The notes below the pieces were generated by a model that saw only the letters and a program-made list of their open reading frames with translations, was not told the DNA's origin and did not search any database. From the NCBI RefSeq assembly GCF_046244365.1, contig NZ_CP176395.1, forward strand, positions 5,022,001 to 5,086,000: a stretch of 64,000 nt of DNA, given 5' to 3'. Shown here one piece after another: positions 9,371 through 17,967 of this stretch (position 1 is the stretch's first letter; every line of letters starts with the position of its first letter). The DNA comes from Paenibacillus_V sp046244365. GTDB taxonomy: Bacteria > Bacillota > Bacilli > Paenibacillales > NBRC-103111. Made by a program: the position numbers and the translations under genes.

Positions 9371-10506
9371 CAGGCGCCGCCCCCTTCCCGGCGCGCAGAA
9401 AGCGGAAGCCAAGCTAACGGCTCCGGCCCCGTATATGCGGCGCTCGGCCGAATGAGCCGGTTGCTCCCGCGCTGCTCGATAATATGCGCCGCCCAGCCGC
9501 TGACGCGCGAAATGACGAACAGCGGAGTGAACATTTTGGTCGGAATGCCCATGAAGCGGTAGGTGGACGCACTGTAAAAATCGAGGTTCGGAAACAGTCC
9601 TTTCTCCCGCCGCATCACCTGCTCGATCCGCTCGGAGCACGCGTACATGCGTCTATCGCCCGCTTGCTCGGAAAGCCTTTCCGACCATTGCTTGATCCTA
9701 TCGGATCTTGGGTCGGATACCGTGTAGACGCGGTGGCCGAAGCCCATGATCAACCGCTTTTGCGACAGCATCGCCAGGATCCCTCCCTCCGCCTCGTCCG
9801 GCGAGCGAAACCGGTCGATCAGCTCCATCGCCGCCTCGTTCGCCCCTCCGTGAAGAGGCCCCCGAAGCGTGCCGATCCCGGTCGTTACCGCCGAATACAT
9901 ATCCGACAGCGTGGAAGCCGTCACTCGGGCCGCGAATGTCGATGCATTGAACTCGTGCTCCGCGTACAAGACGAGCGACACGTCCAGCGCCTTCGTATGA
10001 ATGTCATCCGGTTCTCGTCCGTGCAGCAGCCTCAGAAAATGCCCGGCGACAGTCGAGTCGGCAGTTTCCGTATCCAGCCGCTTTCCCGAAGCATGGTAGT
10101 GGTGCCAATACAGCAGCATGGAGGCGAAGCTGGCCAACAGCCGGTCGGCAATGTCCGTTTCAGACCGGCCGTCTTCCTCCGGCTCGAATGCCGCAAGGGC
10201 GGAGCAGCCGGTTCGCAGCACATCCATCGGGTGCGTGCCGGCCGGCAGCAGCTCCAGCATCGTCCGCAGCCGGTCGGGGAGCCGTCTGAAGCCGGCGAGT
10301 CTTTTTCGGTAGTCCGCCAGTTCTCCCGACGCAGGAAGCCTGCCGTAAATAAGCAGGTATGCCGTCTCCTCGAACGACGCCTCGCTTGCCAAATCGTCGA
10401 TCGAATAGCCCCGGTAATGAAGGCCTTTGCCCGATTTCCCTACTGTGCAGATGGCCGTACGGCCGGCGATGACGTCCGCCAGCCCTCCGGACTTATGAGC
10501 CGTCAT
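9370..10506 (-). CDS. mmgD: 2-Methylcitrate synthase / citrate synthase family
   Basis: 378 residues. Two ATGs (10510-10512 and 10504-10506) lie close together; AAAGGGGG is only one base from the first and seven from the second, so the second is chosen. Citrate synthase motifs are present: GLHYRGYSIDDLA, GPLHGGANEAAM, IMGFGHRVY (active-site His) and SASTYRFMGIP. By family it condenses propionyl-CoA (and often acetyl-CoA) with oxaloacetate. Position between prpB- and mmgE-type genes indicates the methylcitrate role. It overlaps the preceding gene by about 14 bases. Confidence 0.9.
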   Translation of the reverse strand: MTAHKSGGLADVIAGRTAICTVGKSGKGLHYRGYSIDDLASEASFEETAYLLIYGRLPASGELADYRKRLAGFRRLPDRLRTMLELLPAGTHPMDVLRTGCSALAAFEPEEDGRSETDIADRLLASFASMLLYWHHYHASGKRLDTETADSTVAGHFLRLLHGREPDDIHTKALDVSLVLYAEHEFNASTFAARVTASTLSDMYSAVTTGIGTLRGPLHGGANEAAMELIDRFRSPDEAEGGILAMLSQKRLIMGFGHRVYTVSDPRSDRIKQWSERLSEQAGDRRMYACSERIEQVMRREKGLFPNLDFYSASTYRFMGIPTKMFTPLFVISRVSGWAAHIIEQRGSNRLIRPSAAYTGPEPLAWLPLSARREGGGA

Positions 10507-11392
10507 TTTCATTCCCCCTTTCCGCCCCGAACAATCGGTCCAGCTTCTGCTCGTACTCGTAATAATGAAGAACCTCGTAGAGTTCCGCTCTTGTTTGCAT
10601 AAGCCCAACCGCGCTTTGCTGCGAACCTTCGTTCCGCAATATTTTATACACCTGCATAGCGGCTGCGCTCATGGCGCGAAAGGCCGACAACGGATATAAA
10701 GCGAGCCCGACTCCGGCTTCCCCCAGCTCTTTGGCGGTAAACAGCGGCGTTTGGCCGAACTCGGTAATGTTGGCAAGAATCGGCACCTTTACGGCTTCGG
10801 CAAACTTGCGGTAATGATAGAAGGAGGCGACCGCTTCCGGAAAAATCATATCCGCTCCCGCCTCGACGCAAGCGCATGCCCTCTCGATCGCCGCATCCAG
10901 TCCTTCCGCGGCCAATGCGTCGGTCCGGGCCATGATCGTGAAATGCGGATCCTCCCGTGCGTCCGCCGCAGCCTTGATGCGATCGACCATCTCCGTCCGG
11001 CTGACGATCGCTTTGTTCGGGCGATGCCCGCACCGTTTCGCCGCCACCTGATCTTCGATGTGGACGGCGGCCGCTCCCGCCCGTATCATCTGCTTCACGG
11101 TGCGGGCGATTTGAAAAGCGCCACCGAAACCGGTGTCGGCATCGACAAGAAGCGGAAGCTCCGTCACGCTCGTTATGCGACGCACGTCCTCCAGCACGTC
11201 GTTCAGCGTCGTAATGCCGAGGTCGGGCATCCCGAACGAAGCGTTCGCAACGCCGGCTCCCGACAAGTAAAGGGCGCGAAACCCGGCCCGCTCCGCCAGA
11301 AGCGCCGAGTAGGCATTAATCGCACCGACGACCTGCAGCGGTTTCTCGACTGCCGCCGCCTCTGTCAGCCGCAATCCGGGGGACTTGCTCAT
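10493..11392 (-). CDS. prpB: Methylisocitrate lyase
   Basis: 299 residues from the ATG at 11390-11392 (AAGGCGG upstream), which gives the family's usual N-terminus and length. An upstream ATG at 11431 overlaps the previous gene's stop as ATGA but lacks a binding site and adds 13 residues; a GTG at 11404 is also possible. Isocitrate-lyase superfamily motifs: LYLSGAGVANASFGMPDLG, DADTGFGG (metal site), HIEDQ and the catalytic KRCGHRPNK. It splits 2-methylisocitrate into pyruvate and succinate, the last step of the methylcitrate cycle. Confidence 0.92.
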   Translation of the reverse strand: MSKSPGLRLTEAAAVEKPLQVVGAINAYSALLAERAGFRALYLSGAGVANASFGMPDLGITTLNDVLEDVRRITSVTELPLLVDADTGFGGAFQIARTVKQMIRAGAAAVHIEDQVAAKRCGHRPNKAIVSRTEMVDRIKAAADAREDPHFTIMARTDALAAEGLDAAIERACACVEAGADMIFPEAVASFYHYRKFAEAVKVPILANITEFGQTPLFTAKELGEAGVGLALYPLSAFRAMSAAAMQVYKILRNEGSQQSAVGLMQTRAELYEVLHYYEYEQKLDRLFGAERGNENDGS

Positions 11393-11427
11393 GGATACGT
11401 TCACCGCCTTCGCCCAAAATACTGCCT

Positions 11428-12567
11428 TCATTTGTTCAGCAGCTGATTGCCGATCACGATCCGATGAATTTCATTCGTTCCTTCGTAAATCTGGGTAACC
11501 TTCGCATCGCGAAACAGCCGTTCGGCCGTATGCTCCTTCATACCTCCGGCAGCGCCGAGCAGGCGCACCGCTTCACCGGCAATCGCTACCGCCGTGTCGG
11601 AGGCGAACATTTTGGCCATCGACGCTTCCTTCGTGCAGAGCAGCCCTTCCTGACGCAGGTAAGCGGCACGATATACGAGCAGCCGTGCGGCTTCCGCCTG
11701 AGCGGCCATCTCCGCCAGTTGAACGTGAAGCGGCAGCAGCCTCGCACCCGATCGCGGGGCGCCGCGCTTCAGCAAATGACGTTTAGCGGCTTGAAGCGCG
11801 GCTTCGGCGATACCCAGCGCTTGCGCCCCGATCCCGATTCTGCCCCCGTCCAGAGAGCCTTTTGCAATCGCGAACCCTTGGCCTTCCTCACCGAGTCTTC
11901 GATCCGCCGGAATAAGCACGTGATCGAAAATAAGCTCGCACGTATTCGATCCGTGCAGGCCCATTTTCTTTTCCTTGTTGCCGATGCGAAAACCGGGGCT
12001 ATCCTTCTCCACGAGGAACGCCGTTATGCCCATGGCTCCTTTGGCAGGATCCGTTACCGCAAACGTCACATACAGGTCGGCTGCCCCGGCGTTCGTAATG
12101 AACACCTTCGTCCCGTTCAACAGATAACCGTCCCCGTCCCGCACCGCCGACATGCGGATCGAAGCGGCGTCCGAGCCTGCTTGCGGCTCCGTCAGCGCGA
12201 ACGCGCCGAGCCATTCGCCTTTGGCCAGCTTCACCGCGTATTTGCGTTTTTGCTCATCCGTTCCGTATTGCACGATCGGCGAGGTTGCAACGGAAGTATG
12301 GACGGACAGGATGACGCCGACGGCGGCGCTCACCCGCGATATTTCGTTAACAGCCAACACGTATGAGATAAAATCGGCCCCCGCCCCTCCCCATTCCTTG
12401 GCGATGGGAATACCCATGAGCCTCTGAGCTGCCATACGGCGGATCAATTCGTGCGGAAAGGCGTCTTCGTTTTCCATTCGTTCGACGGCAGGACCGACTT
12501 CATGAACCGCGAAACGGCGTGCCGCTTTTCGTACCTTTGCCTGCTGTCCGGTTAATCGGAGCTCCAT
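11428..12567 (-). CDS. mmgC: Short-chain acyl-CoA dehydrogenase (MmgC-like)
   Basis: 379 residues. All three ACAD domains are present: N-terminal helices, the middle beta domain with FALTEPQAGSDAASI (FAD/substrate contacts), and the C-terminal helical domain ending in QIYEGTNEIHR, where the Glu is the catalytic base in short- and medium-chain enzymes. It oxidises acyl-CoA to 2-enoyl-CoA with FAD and passes electrons to ETF. Its stop overlaps the possible upstream start of prpB. The HBD gene lies 135 bases upstream. Confidence 0.93.
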   Translation of the reverse strand: MELRLTGQQAKVRKAARRFAVHEVGPAVERMENEDAFPHELIRRMAAQRLMGIPIAKEWGGAGADFISYVLAVNEISRVSAAVGVILSVHTSVATSPIVQYGTDEQKRKYAVKLAKGEWLGAFALTEPQAGSDAASIRMSAVRDGDGYLLNGTKVFITNAGAADLYVTFAVTDPAKGAMGITAFLVEKDSPGFRIGNKEKKMGLHGSNTCELIFDHVLIPADRRLGEEGQGFAIAKGSLDGGRIGIGAQALGIAEAALQAAKRHLLKRGAPRSGARLLPLHVQLAEMAAQAEAARLLVYRAAYLRQEGLLCTKEASMAKMFASDTAVAIAGEAVRLLGAAGGMKEHTAERLFRDAKVTQIYEGTNEIHRIVIGNQLLNK

Positions 12568-12702
12568 CGATCGCCCCTCCCTTCCGCAAGGCTTCTGTCC
12601 ATGACAGGAGGCAGACTGCGCTTTATTTTCCTTGCAGCACAGACTTCCGTGCGTATTCCGCCGAAGAACAGCGGCTGCAGTACCGTATGCATGCTGCCGT
12701 TC

Positions 12703-13566
12703 TCATGCCCGAACGGAGTCGTAAGAATAAAACCCTTTACCCGCTTTGCGTCCCAGCCAGCCGGCCGAAACGTATTTGCGCAGAAGCGGACAAGGGCGGT
12801 ATTTCGGATCGCCGAAGCCCTGAGCGAGCGTCTCCATGATCGACAAGCACGTATCCAGACCGATGAAATCCGCCAGCTCCAGCGGGCCCATCGGATGATT
12901 CATCCCCATCTTCATAACCCGGTCTACATCCTGCGGCGATGCCACCCCTTCATAAACGGCGTAAACGGCCTCGTTTATCATCGGCATCAAAATGCGGTTG
13001 CTTACGAAGCCCGGGAAGTCCCGCACCTCGACAGCCGTCTTGCCGAGTTCCGCCGCGAGGGCCATGATCCGGCTGCATGCGTCATCCGAGGTTGCGATCC
13101 CGCGGATCACTTCCACGAGCGGCATCAGAGGCACCGGATTCATAAAATGCATGCCGATCACGCGCTCGGGCCGTTCGGCCGCTGCCGCAATATCCGTTAT
13201 CGGCAAAGAAGACGTATTCGTCGCGAGCACGGTGCCGGGCGGGCACAGCCGGTCCAGCTCCTTGAACAGCATCCTTTTGATTTCCAGCCGTTCCGGTGCG
13301 GCCTCGATCACGACATCGGCTCCTCCGGCATCATTCAGATCCGTAGTAGGGACGATCAGCGCCAAGCAGGCCGACTTTTGCTCTTCCGTGACGCTCCCTT
13401 TCTTGACCATTCGGGAAAGAGAGCTACTGATTCCTCCGACTCCTCGGTTCACCGCTTCCCGATCAATATCGTAGAGCGTGACCGGGAAGCCGCGCTGCGC
13501 GGCCGTCTGCGCAATTCCGCCGCCCATCTGGCCGGCGCCGATGACCATGATGCTTCGGACGCCCAT
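12703..13566 (-). CDS. mmgB: 3-Hydroxybutyryl-CoA dehydrogenase (MmgB-like)
   Basis: 287 residues from the ATG at 13564-13566, preceded by a GGGGTGAGAGG stretch; an upstream in-frame ATG at 13611 adds 15 unconserved residues. NAD-binding GAGQMGGGIAQ is at the N-terminus, followed by ATNTSSLPIT, GMHFMNPVPLMPLVEV (catalytic His region) and DFPGFVSNRILMPMINEA. It oxidises 3-hydroxyacyl-CoA to 3-ketoacyl-CoA. A 249-base gap separates it from the thiolase gene. Confidence 0.93.
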   Translation of the reverse strand: MGVRSIMVIGAGQMGGGIAQTAAQRGFPVTLYDIDREAVNRGVGGISSSLSRMVKKGSVTEEQKSACLALIVPTTDLNDAGGADVVIEAAPERLEIKRMLFKELDRLCPPGTVLATNTSSLPITDIAAAAERPERVIGMHFMNPVPLMPLVEVIRGIATSDDACSRIMALAAELGKTAVEVRDFPGFVSNRILMPMINEAVYAVYEGVASPQDVDRVMKMGMNHPMGPLELADFIGLDTCLSIMETLAQGFGDPKYRPCPLLRKYVSAGWLGRKAGKGFYSYDSVRA

Positions 13567-13815
13567 CCTCTCACCCCGGCTTCCGTCAATGATGAAATGA
13601 GTGATGCTCAAAGGTTATTCGACACAAACATTTCATGGAGTATTGTCGTGCAAACTGACATAAGACGGAATCTTACCCGTTGTGCTCCCCAATTGGTAAG
13701 GAGAACCTGACATGATTACAGATTTTAGCGCCGTATACACTCTTAACTCATACCAGAGCCATTTCCTGTTTCTAGCCGGAAAAGAGACTTTGGCATCGTC
13801 AAATTCGTACTCCTC

Positions 13816-15009
13816 TCACCCCTCTACCCGGACCAAAACGGCGTCGCCCTGAGCGCCTCCGCTGCAAATCGCGGCAATGCCGAGACCTCCCCCCCTCCGC
13901 TTCAGCTCGGCGATGAGGGTTAAGACGATTCTCGCTCCGCTTGCTCCAATCGGATGCCCTAGCGCGATAGCGCCGCCGTTTACATTGACCTTTTCCGCAT
14001 CCCAGCCGATTATTCGTCCGCTCGCAAGCACGACCGCGGCAAAAGCTTCATTGATCTCAAACAAATCGATATCTTCCAGCTTGAAGCCGGTTTGCTTCAG
14101 CAGCTTGCGGACCGCCAGCGCCGGCGTAACCGCAATCGCTGAGGCTTCCGCCCCGACGGCGGCGTGCCCTAAGATTTGTGCAAGGGGCGTATAGCCGCCT
14201 TTTCGAGCATATTCCATCGACGTCAAAATCAAAGCCGCCGCACCGTCGTTCATCCCCGGCGCATTGCCCGCCGTAATCGTCCCGTTCTGGTCGTAAACGG
14301 GAGGCAGCCTCGCCAGCTTGCCCGCGTCCGTATCGGCCCGCGGACATTCGTCGGCATCCATGACGGCCGGGACGCCGCTGGAAGCAGGCAAAGCCGAAAC
14401 CGTCACCGGGACGATCTCCTCCGCGAACTTCCCCTCGCGAACGGCGGCGAGCGCTCGAAGGTGGCTTCGCAGCGCCCATTCGTCCTGCTCCTCCCGGGTG
14501 ATGCCGTATTCTCGCGCGGCCTTGCTGCCATGAGCAGCCATAGGGACGTTATCGAAGGCGCACGCCAATCCGTCATGGATCATGAGATCGGTCAAGACCG
14601 CATCGCCGAACCGCAGTCCCCAGCGAGCCGCCGGAATGGCGAAGGGAGCGCCGCTCATGCTTTCCATGCCGCCCGCAAGCATGACCTCCGACTCCCCGGC
14701 CAGGATGCTTTGATGGGCTAACGTTAGAGCGCGCATACCGGAGGCGCATACTTTGTTGACCGTCTCCGACGGTACGCTCCAATCGAAACCGGCTAATCTC
14801 GCGGCCTGACGGGAAGGGATTTGCCCGGCACCCGCCTGCAGCGCCATGCCCATGATAATCCCTTCGACCTCGTTCTCCGATAGCCCCGCCTTATGCAAGG
14901 CTCCTTCCATGGCGGCAGCCCCCAGTTCTACCGCTTTAACCCCCTTGAATCCGCCCCCGAATTTGCCGAAAGCCGTTCTCGCGCCGCCGATAATGACCGT
15001 TTGCCGCAT
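13816..15009 (-). CDS. mmgA: Acetyl-CoA acetyltransferase / thiolase (MmgA-like)
   Basis: 397 residues, full length for a biosynthetic/degradative thiolase. Catalytic Cys88 lies in NKVCASGM, His352 in ALGHPIGASGAR and Cys382 in ICSGGAQGDA; NEAFA is also present. It cleaves 3-ketoacyl-CoA with CoA, or condenses two acetyl-CoA. The start is 12 bases after the stop of the divergent acyl-CoA dehydrogenase, so both are on one transcript. Gene order recalls the sigma-E-controlled mmg operon of Bacillus subtilis. Confidence 0.95.
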   Translation of the reverse strand: MRQTVIIGGARTAFGKFGGGFKGVKAVELGAAAMEGALHKAGLSENEVEGIIMGMALQAGAGQIPSRQAARLAGFDWSVPSETVNKVCASGMRALTLAHQSILAGESEVMLAGGMESMSGAPFAIPAARWGLRFGDAVLTDLMIHDGLACAFDNVPMAAHGSKAAREYGITREEQDEWALRSHLRALAAVREGKFAEEIVPVTVSALPASSGVPAVMDADECPRADTDAGKLARLPPVYDQNGTITAGNAPGMNDGAAALILTSMEYARKGGYTPLAQILGHAAVGAEASAIAVTPALAVRKLLKQTGFKLEDIDLFEINEAFAAVVLASGRIIGWDAEKVNVNGGAIALGHPIGASGARIVLTLIAELKRRGGGLGIAAICSGGAQGDAVLVRVEG

Positions 15010-15021
15010 TCGGGCACCTCC

Positions 15022-16176
15022 CTAGCCATCCGTCAACATCCGCTTTATTTCCTCTTCGTCCGTCCCCCCGGTTACGCCGTTTGCCTGCAGCCATTTGGCG
15101 TCACGCAAGAAGCGTTCGACCCGGTACTCCCTCATATACCCGTAGCCTCCGAACACTTGCACCACCTCGATTCCGATTGCGGCGGCGGCGTTTAGGGAAT
15201 ATCGTTTCGCCATTGCCGCTTCTCTGGCGAAAGATAACCCCGCGTCCAAACGCCACGCCGCTTGATACGTAAGCAGCCGCGCGGCATCCAGCTTCACCGC
15301 CATATCGGTAAGCTTGAACGAAATCCCTTGCCGCCTGCCTATCCGTTCTCCGAATTGTTTGCGCTCCTTTGCGTATCCGACGGCCGCCTCCAGCGCGCCT
15401 TGCGCGATGCCTACCGCCTGTGCAGCCGCGCTTAGTTGACCGGCGGCAAGCGTAGACCTGAGTATTTCCATTCCTTGCCCGGCTTTCCCGATCCGACTGC
15501 TTTCGGATAGCCGGCATGCCGTAAAACGCAATTCGTTCATGGACATAGACCGAAGCCCCAGCTTCCGCTTTTGAGATTTGCCGGCATCATATCCCGCATC
15601 TCCTTTATCCACGACGAAAACGGATAGCCGATCCCACTTCTTCCCATACGGTTCCCGCTCAAACGCATAGACGAGGAATAAATCCGCCTCCTCCGCACCG
15701 TTCACATACGGATGCGTCCCTTCCAGTACGAGGCTTCCGCCGCTTTCCGGCCGAACGTTTATACCGTGCGTCCGTACTCCCCGCCGACCGGATCGATAAG
15801 GAAAAACGGAGGCGCCAAGCTTCGTTCCGCCGGCTAACGCATTCAATACATCCCCTTTCTGCTTCTCGTCCCCGTACCTGCATAACGGCCACCCCGCATG
15901 AGCCGTGTGGCCCCCTAGAACGGCCGCCGTCGAGGCGCAAACCCTGGCCAGCTCCTCCGTTACGACGGCGAAAGTCAGCATATCACTCCCCGCTCCGCCG
16001 TATCGTTCCGGCCAAGGAATACCGGCAAGGCCCAGGGCCGCTATTTGATCGAACAGCTTGCGATCGAACTGTTCCGCTTCGTCGCGTTCCCCGGCGCCAG
16101 GGGCGACCTCCTTCTCTGCAAATTCGCGAATGACCGTCCGGGTCATCTCCAGCTCTTCGGGCAAACGAAACCGCAT
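15022..16176 (-). CDS. Divergent acyl-CoA dehydrogenase family protein, catalytic Glu not conserved
   Basis: 384 residues from the ATG at 16174-16176 behind GGAGGAGGGGAG. The fold is clearly ACAD: REFAEKEVAPGAGERDE, PERYGGAGSDMLTFAVV, YAKERKQFGERIG and QVFGGYGYMREYRVERFLRD. Two conserved sites are altered. The middle-domain TEP..AGSD motif reads VFPYRSGRRGVRT, and the C-terminal YEGT(N/S)E motif reads VTGGTDEEE, so the usual catalytic Glu is Gly. The helix-G Glu of isovaleryl-CoA dehydrogenases is also not obvious. It may act on an unusual substrate, partner the normal enzyme, or be decaying. It is the first gene of the operon. Confidence 0.85.
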   Translation of the reverse strand: MRFRLPEELEMTRTVIREFAEKEVAPGAGERDEAEQFDRKLFDQIAALGLAGIPWPERYGGAGSDMLTFAVVTEELARVCASTAAVLGGHTAHAGWPLCRYGDEKQKGDVLNALAGGTKLGASVFPYRSGRRGVRTHGINVRPESGGSLVLEGTHPYVNGAEEADLFLVYAFEREPYGKKWDRLSVFVVDKGDAGYDAGKSQKRKLGLRSMSMNELRFTACRLSESSRIGKAGQGMEILRSTLAAGQLSAAAQAVGIAQGALEAAVGYAKERKQFGERIGRRQGISFKLTDMAVKLDAARLLTYQAAWRLDAGLSFAREAAMAKRYSLNAAAAIGIEVVQVFGGYGYMREYRVERFLRDAKWLQANGVTGGTDEEEIKRMLTDG

Positions 16177-16292
16177 CTCCCCCTCCTCCTCAAACGTTTC
16201 CCTTAAGAAACGCAGCATCGTATACGGCAAACCGGATTATTGCTGAGCTGCCTTCCGATGTGGACAAAGTTCGACGGTTTTTGCGTGTATCG

Positions 16293-16301
16293 TAGTATAT
16301 G
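16293..16301 (-). promoter_or_regulatory. Possible sporulation-sigma -10 element upstream of the catabolic operon
   Basis: The minus strand reads CATATACTA about 117 bases upstream of the first operon gene, close to the sigma-E/sigma-K -10 pattern (CATA...TA). A convincing -35 at the right spacing was not found. The B. subtilis mmg operon is known to be sigma-E dependent; here this is only suggestive. Confidence 0.25.
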
Positions 16302-16410
16302 AACGAAATGGAAGCTCCATGATCGCTTTATGGGCGTAACCTTATTAGAGGCCGGCCATTCAGACCGAATTTACTCCAACGGCAAAAGCCACCTCTCTTT
16401 TCCAGGCAAA

Positions 16411-16440
16411 CGAAAAGAGCGCCTATTTGGCGCTCCCCTT
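16411..16440 (-). terminator. Intrinsic terminator after the DUF4177 gene
   Basis: Perfect 7-bp stem GAGCGCC/GGCGCTC (16417-16423 and 16429-16435) with a 5-base loop. Read on the minus strand it is followed by TTTTCGTTT. It lies directly after the stop at 16451. Confidence 0.75.
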
Positions 16441-16450
16441 CTCGTCAAGC

Positions 16451-16645
16451 CTATCGTCTTCTTTTGAATACCGAAATCACATCCCGAGACGATCCCTCGG
16501 CCTTGCTTGTATCGAAACAGGAAACGAGCTCCCAGCCTTCACGGCCTAACGCGTTCAACTGCTCTTCGAATTCCTTTTCGTCGATTTTACCGCCCAGAAA
16601 GCCGCCGGTTTTGTATTTGTGCGTTTTGTACTCCCAATGTTCCAT
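16451..16645 (-). CDS. DUF4177 domain-containing protein
   Basis: 64 residues. The pattern WEYKTHKYKTGGFLGGKID...LNALGREGWELVSCFD...VISVFKR is the DUF4177 signature, a small soluble beta-rich protein of unknown function common in Firmicutes. The length is normal for the family. It lies 30 bases downstream of the membrane-protein gene on the same strand and is followed by a strong terminator. Confidence 0.88.
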   Translation of the reverse strand: MEHWEYKTHKYKTGGFLGGKIDEKEFEEQLNALGREGWELVSCFDTSKAEGSSRDVISVFKRRR

Positions 16646-16675
16646 GTTGGTTCCTTCCTTTCGCCCGGATATGTA

Positions 16676-17068
16676 TTAATCGGTCGGATACAACTTGTCA
16701 GCCATCGCGTCATACAGAAACATTTGATCGTTTCCGCACGCCTTCGCATGATAGAAATAGTAGTCGGCTCTTTTCTCGAAAAAATTGTATTGCGTCTGCC
16801 GGCTGCTCGATACGATCGCAACTTCTTTGCAGCCTTGCGCCTTGTAGTGGGACTTCACCAGTCGTATTCCTTCGCGCTTGTTCATCGGATCGTGCATCGG
16901 ACCTTTATAGTAGACGACCCCGATCAAGACGGACAGCACGACGGCTACAGCGGCGTATACCCGCTTGTCCGCCTTCTTTCCCGCGGCGATTGCGCTTTGA
17001 TAGAAGGCCAAACAGCAAACCATAACGATCAGAATGAACAGTACGCCGACCGACACGATAAAGATCAC
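16676..17068 (-). CDS. Small membrane protein of unknown function
   Basis: 130 residues from a GTG start at 17066-17068 with GGAGGG seven bases upstream. Two membrane segments (about residues 2-22 and 38-55) are followed by a soluble, Tyr- and Lys-rich C-terminal domain containing two Cys (CKEVAIVSSSRQT and AKACGNDQ) that could form a disulphide outside the membrane. No family recognised. Probably cotranscribed with DUF4177. Confidence 0.7.
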   Translation of the reverse strand: MIFIVSVGVLFILIVMVCCLAFYQSAIAAGKKADKRVYAAVAVVLSVLIGVVYYKGPMHDPMNKREGIRLVKSHYKAQGCKEVAIVSSSRQTQYNFFEKRADYYFYHAKACGNDQMFLYDAMADKLYPTD

Positions 17069-17261
17069 AGCCGTCCCTCCTCGCGTTCCCGCTTATCGCC
17101 CACGCGCATGCGCGGCATCCCTTTTACCATTCGATAACCGCGCGCATTTTTCCTCTATCGCTTAGGCGTTTCGGCTAACGCATGTCCAAAAGGGGGTGGC
17201 TAAAGCATGCCGTATCCGCTATCGCTTATACGATTTCTTACCGAACAGGTTTCATAACCGC

Positions 17262-17321
17262 TTGAAAATAAATGAAGTCCGTATATAATTATGACTATGG
17301 TCATTATATGACCGAAGTCAT
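17262..17321 (+). promoter_or_regulatory. Promoter with two tandem palindromic operators for the TetR gene
   Basis: A -35 TTGAAA (17262-17267), a 16-base spacer and a -10 TATAAT (17284-17289) are followed at once by two inverted repeats of ATGAC-N4-GTCAT, at 17291-17304 and 17308-17321, three bases apart. The sites cover the expected start of transcription, as in autorepressed TetR genes. Confidence 0.75.
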
Positions 17322-17364
17322 TTTTTTTAAAATAGCACATCTCAAGAAGGAGTCGGCTCCCGCC

Positions 17365-17967
17365 ATGCTGAGATCGGCCAGAAAGCAGCAATTGAAAGAC
17401 CAGATTTTCATGCAAGCGTTACGCCTGTTTAACGAAAAAGGCTTCGACAACGTCACGGTTGAGGAAATTACGCAAGCTTGCGACATTGCCAAAGGGACGT
17501 TTTATAATTATTTTCCGAGAAAAGAATCCATTTTGCTCCATTTCGGCATGATGCAGCTCGATTCGGTCAACCAAAGCATCAACCGTTATGCGGATATACC
17601 CGATCTGAGAGAAAAGCTGATGCTCCTTTTTGGCGATTTGTTTCAGCGCTACGCCGCGCAGCCGGGGATGATCCGGCAAATGATCGCCGAGCTGCTGCGT
17701 TCCGGTCTACTCATGCAGGAAGAAATAAGCATGATCCAAGCATTCCGGAATGCGCTCGTCCCCCTGCTGGAAGAGGCGCAACGTAACGGCCAGCTTCGGG
17801 AGCGTGCGGCATGCGAGGATGCTGCCGCCGTCCTGACCGGCGTCTATTTCAATGCGCTGATGGTTTGGCTTTCGACGGACGGCAAGGCCGGTCGGTTGGA
17901 GGACATTTTCCGGAGACACTTCGATATCGTTTGGGAAGGAATGCAGGCGGGAGGCGGCAAGGGATGA
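17365..17967 (+). CDS. TetR/AcrR family transcriptional regulator
   Basis: 200 residues from the ATG at 17365; GGAG lies 12 bases upstream, a slightly long spacing. Upstream in-frame ATGs fall inside the operators and are rejected. The N-terminal HTH is clear: ALRLFNEKGFDNVTVEEITQ then ACDIAKGTFYNYFPRKESIL. The C-terminal ligand domain is unspecific. It probably represses its own operon, which includes the DUF3995 gene (start codon overlaps this stop as ATGA) and the deleted monooxygenase behind it. Confidence 0.9.
   Translation: MLRSARKQQLKDQIFMQALRLFNEKGFDNVTVEEITQACDIAKGTFYNYFPRKESILLHFGMMQLDSVNQSINRYADIPDLREKLMLLFGDLFQRYAAQPGMIRQMIAELLRSGLLMQEEISMIQAFRNALVPLLEEAQRNGQLRERAACEDAAAVLTGVYFNALMVWLSTDGKAGRLEDIFRRHFDIVWEGMQAGGGKG

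Noticed and set aside
13712..13852. 46-codon plus-strand ORF with AAGGAG upstream
   Set aside because: It overlaps the thiolase 3' end antisense, its C-terminal part simply mirrors thiolase codons, and no conserved feature is visible. Kept out for lack of support beyond the binding site.
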